Assembly (NCBI GenBank): GCA_023262335.1
Contig: JALRBE010000018.1
Coordinates: 1-21,755 of the forward strand
Source: Candidatus Saccharimonadia bacterium
Lineage (GTDB): Bacteria; Patescibacteriota; Saccharimonadia; Saccharimonadales; Saccharimonadaceae
Direction: 5' to 3'
DNA length: 21,755 nucleotides
The translations under genes and the position numbers were made by a program. The stretch's first letter is position 1. Every line of letters begins with the position of its first letter. Of the stretch, positions 20,132 to 21,755 are shown in pieces. The notes below the pieces were generated by a model, which did no database searches, was not told the origin of the DNA, and saw nothing but the letters and a program-made list of their open reading frames with translations.

Positions 20132-21755
20132 CTACGGCAATTTGATGATTTGCTCGAGCACCTTGCGTGAGTTTTCTTTGAGGTCGCGGCCGACGTTCGG
20201 GTTCTTGAGCACCGAGTCGGCGGACTTCTTGAGCGCCTGGATGCTGGCGTCGAGATCGGCGGCTTCGCTGGCCGTCAGGCCAGTCGTGTCCTTGGCCTTT
20301 GCGGCTTGGAATATACGCTCAAGCGCCTTGCTATCGTTCGTCTGCAGGTCGTTCGCCGAAATCTTACCCTTGGCAATAGTAGAGGTCACCGCGACCATCA
20401 GCTGGCCAAGATCGGTAATCTTACCCTGACTAGTATCGTCGATCGTCTTGCCACCCAAGAATATAGCTTTCGAACCAAGTCTGTTCTCGGCGATAGCTGC
20501 CGAAATGGTCGTCTTGAACTTCTCAAGCTCGCCACCCGAACGCACGACGATCTCTTCGATCTGATCGTACGTACCGGTCGCCATTTGGGTCTCGATCGCC
20601 GCTTCGCGCGTGAACAGACTGTCTTTGTGTAGGGTCTTCATGTTGTTGTTGTCGTCATACACGTAGACCTCCTCGCCAAGCGCGTGCTTTTGGCGATCCG
20701 TGCCAGACAAGTTGTAGTGCTTCAGAATGGCGTTGGCTTCGTTGATACGATCGCCGTAATCCTTGCGGTATTCGCTGACCGCGACCGCCAGCGCGCGCTG
20801 CGAACCATGGTCGGCGATGCCGCCGACCGCCGCCTGAAGCGCCTCGCTCTTGATAAGGTCGTTCGCGTGTTCGATCTTTTGCATGGACTGCGCGGCAGCC
20901 AAGCGGCCGTCAGCGATACGCTGTTGCTCGGCAACGTCACGCACGCCTTTGGCAAAGTCCCGGTACACGTTGTCGGTGGTCATGTTGCGCGACTTCATTT
21001 CTTCCCAAGCGGCATTCTCACGCGACTCAAGTACCTTGGTGGCTTCGTCGCTTTGACGCTGCGTCGCGACATACTTATGCAAATTGCTGTTCGGGTTCGC
21101 CTTGCGCTGCGCGTGGTGCAGATTGGCCTGCGCTTCGCCCGCTTTTTCGCGGAGCTCAGCTTCACCAAGCGCGTCGTGGTGATCGGCGTAGCGCGAATCG
21201 TTATGCCATGAGGCGCTCAGGTACGAATCGCCTCGCTTCTTCCACGCTTCGCGGTCAAGCCGGCCTTTTTCGCGCTTGAAGGCTGAGCGCTTCGCAAAAT
21301 CCCTCTTCCTTTCGGCATTGCCCTTTGATACTCTCTCCATTGCCTGGGCGCGGCGCACTTCGGCGCGGTCCTTCGCCCAGTTCGACGTGCGGTCGAGCAC
21401 GCCTTTCTTCGGGTTGTTGATCATGCCGGCGAAACGGCCGAGCAGCGAACCGCTGAACTGCAGCAGGAACGGCGTCAGTGCCAAAGGCGCCACCTGGATG
21501 AACAGCGCCAGCAGTATGACCGTGAGTTGGTCGGCGTTCTGCAAGATGATGAACGATGCCAGCTGCGAACCGCCGAAGAGCAGCGAGAACATCGGGAACA
21601 CCATGAGCATGGTCATGCTGAGGCCGCGCCATTTTTCGAACCATTTTTCGGTGTTCGGCAGCAAGAAGGCCACGAACGCCAGCGGCGATATGACAATCAA
21701 CACGGTAATGATCGCTTGGCGGGCAGCCAGGATGACGAGCGCGACTACCACGCTG
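20132..21755 (-). CDS. TrbL/VirB6-like type IV secretion membrane protein, N-terminus beyond window edge
   Basis: About 540 residues are visible and the frame runs out of the window. The first 125 or so hold three to four hydrophobic segments with LIVISPLAFVAFLLPNTEKW, FPMFSLLFGGSQLASFIIL and PLALTPFLLQFSG, which fits the last membrane segments of a VirB6/TrbL-type channel subunit. From about 125 to the end there is a long hydrophilic, highly charged, helical tail (KDRAEVRRAQAMERVSKGNA onward) with several coiled-coil-like stretches and a more globular C-terminal part (about 400-539). Such long cytosolic tails are common in the VirB6-like proteins of Patescibacteria. The system probably handles DNA or protein transfer; partner ATPases are not in view. 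Confidence 0.78.
   Translation of the reverse strand, partial: SVVVALVILAARQAIITVLIVISPLAFVAFLLPNTEKWFEKWRGLSMTMLMVFPMFSLLFGGSQLASFIILQNADQLTVILLALFIQVAPLALTPFLLQFSGSLLGRFAGMINNPKKGVLDRTSNWAKDRAEVRRAQAMERVSKGNAERKRDFAKRSAFKREKGRLDREAWKKRGDSYLSASWHNDSRYADHHDALGEAELREKAGEAQANLHHAQRKANPNSNLHKYVATQRQSDEATKVLESRENAAWEEMKSRNMTTDNVYRDFAKGVRDVAEQQRIADGRLAAAQSMQKIEHANDLIKSEALQAAVGGIADHGSQRALAVAVSEYRKDYGDRINEANAILKHYNLSGTDRQKHALGEEVYVYDDNNNMKTLHKDSLFTREAAIETQMATGTYDQIEEIVVRSGGELEKFKTTISAAIAENRLGSKAIFLGGKTIDDTSQGKITDLGQLMVAVTSTIAKGKISANDLQTNDSKALERIFQAAKAKDTTGLTASEAADLDASIQALKKSADSVLKNPNVGRDLKENSRKVLEQIIKLP

Noticed and set aside
1..21755. CRISPR arrays, insertion sequences, rRNA genes and integrases
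   Set aside because: No regularly spaced repeats, transposase- or integrase-like protein, or rRNA sequence was found on either strand.

Overview
The window looks like chromosome from a Patescibacteria/CPR bacterium, most likely Saccharibacteria (TM7). The evidence is the gene content: a TrbL/VirB6-like secretion protein with a long charged tail, a lamin-tail surface protein with Cys repeats, an MBL-less ComEC, small compact operons, a DUF192/RimK/Mur-ligase cluster, RuvC and YebC. This placement is inference; no rRNA is present. UGA acts as a normal stop (ComEC, ApbE, 6PGL and Mur-ligase genes end in TGA), so the Gly-UGA code of Gracilibacteria/Absconditabacteria is not used. The DNA is fairly GC-rich, apart from one AT-richer gene next to tRNA-Lys.

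Layout. Positions 1-4436 (minus): the N-terminal part of a class A penicillin-binding protein (cut by the window edge), an MMPL/RND exporter and ruvC. Positions 4455-4837 (plus): a small unknown gene with its own sigma70-type promoter and a strong terminator. Positions 4840-7623 (minus): a three-gene flavin redox operon (FMN-binding membrane protein, ApbE flavin transferase, NqrB/RnfD-like membrane protein fused to an FAD/NAD reductase). Positions 7636-11671 (minus): a lamin-tail surface protein, yebC and comEC. Positions 11718-12431 (plus): 6-phosphogluconolactonase, then a strong promoter, a rearranged tRNA relic, tRNA-Lys(TTT) and a terminator. Positions 12766-13665 (minus): an AT-rich orphan gene. 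Positions 13987-15283 (plus): three small genes, one resembling inorganic pyrophosphatase. Positions 15284-19593 (minus): one long operon, in transcription order a 20-codon leader ORF, a cyanophycin-synthetase-like Mur ligase, a RimB-type retropepsin-like protease, RimK ATP-grasp ligase, DUF192 protein (in-frame amber codon), a type IV pilin-like protein and a small membrane protein. Positions 19643-21755 (minus): an unknown 155-residue protein and the C-terminal part of a TrbL/VirB6-like protein.

Most interesting: (1) the Mur ligase, protease and RimK genes are tightly coupled and resemble the two catalytic halves of cyanophycin synthetase split into separate proteins plus a dedicated peptidase; (2) nearly every gene that starts a transcript has a -10 box only 6-9 bases before its ATG, so the mRNAs should be leaderless, whereas operon-internal genes have Shine-Dalgarno sites; (3) an amber codon interrupts the membrane anchor of the DUF192 protein; (4) a duplicated, partly inverted tRNA-Lys relic lies behind a near-consensus promoter.
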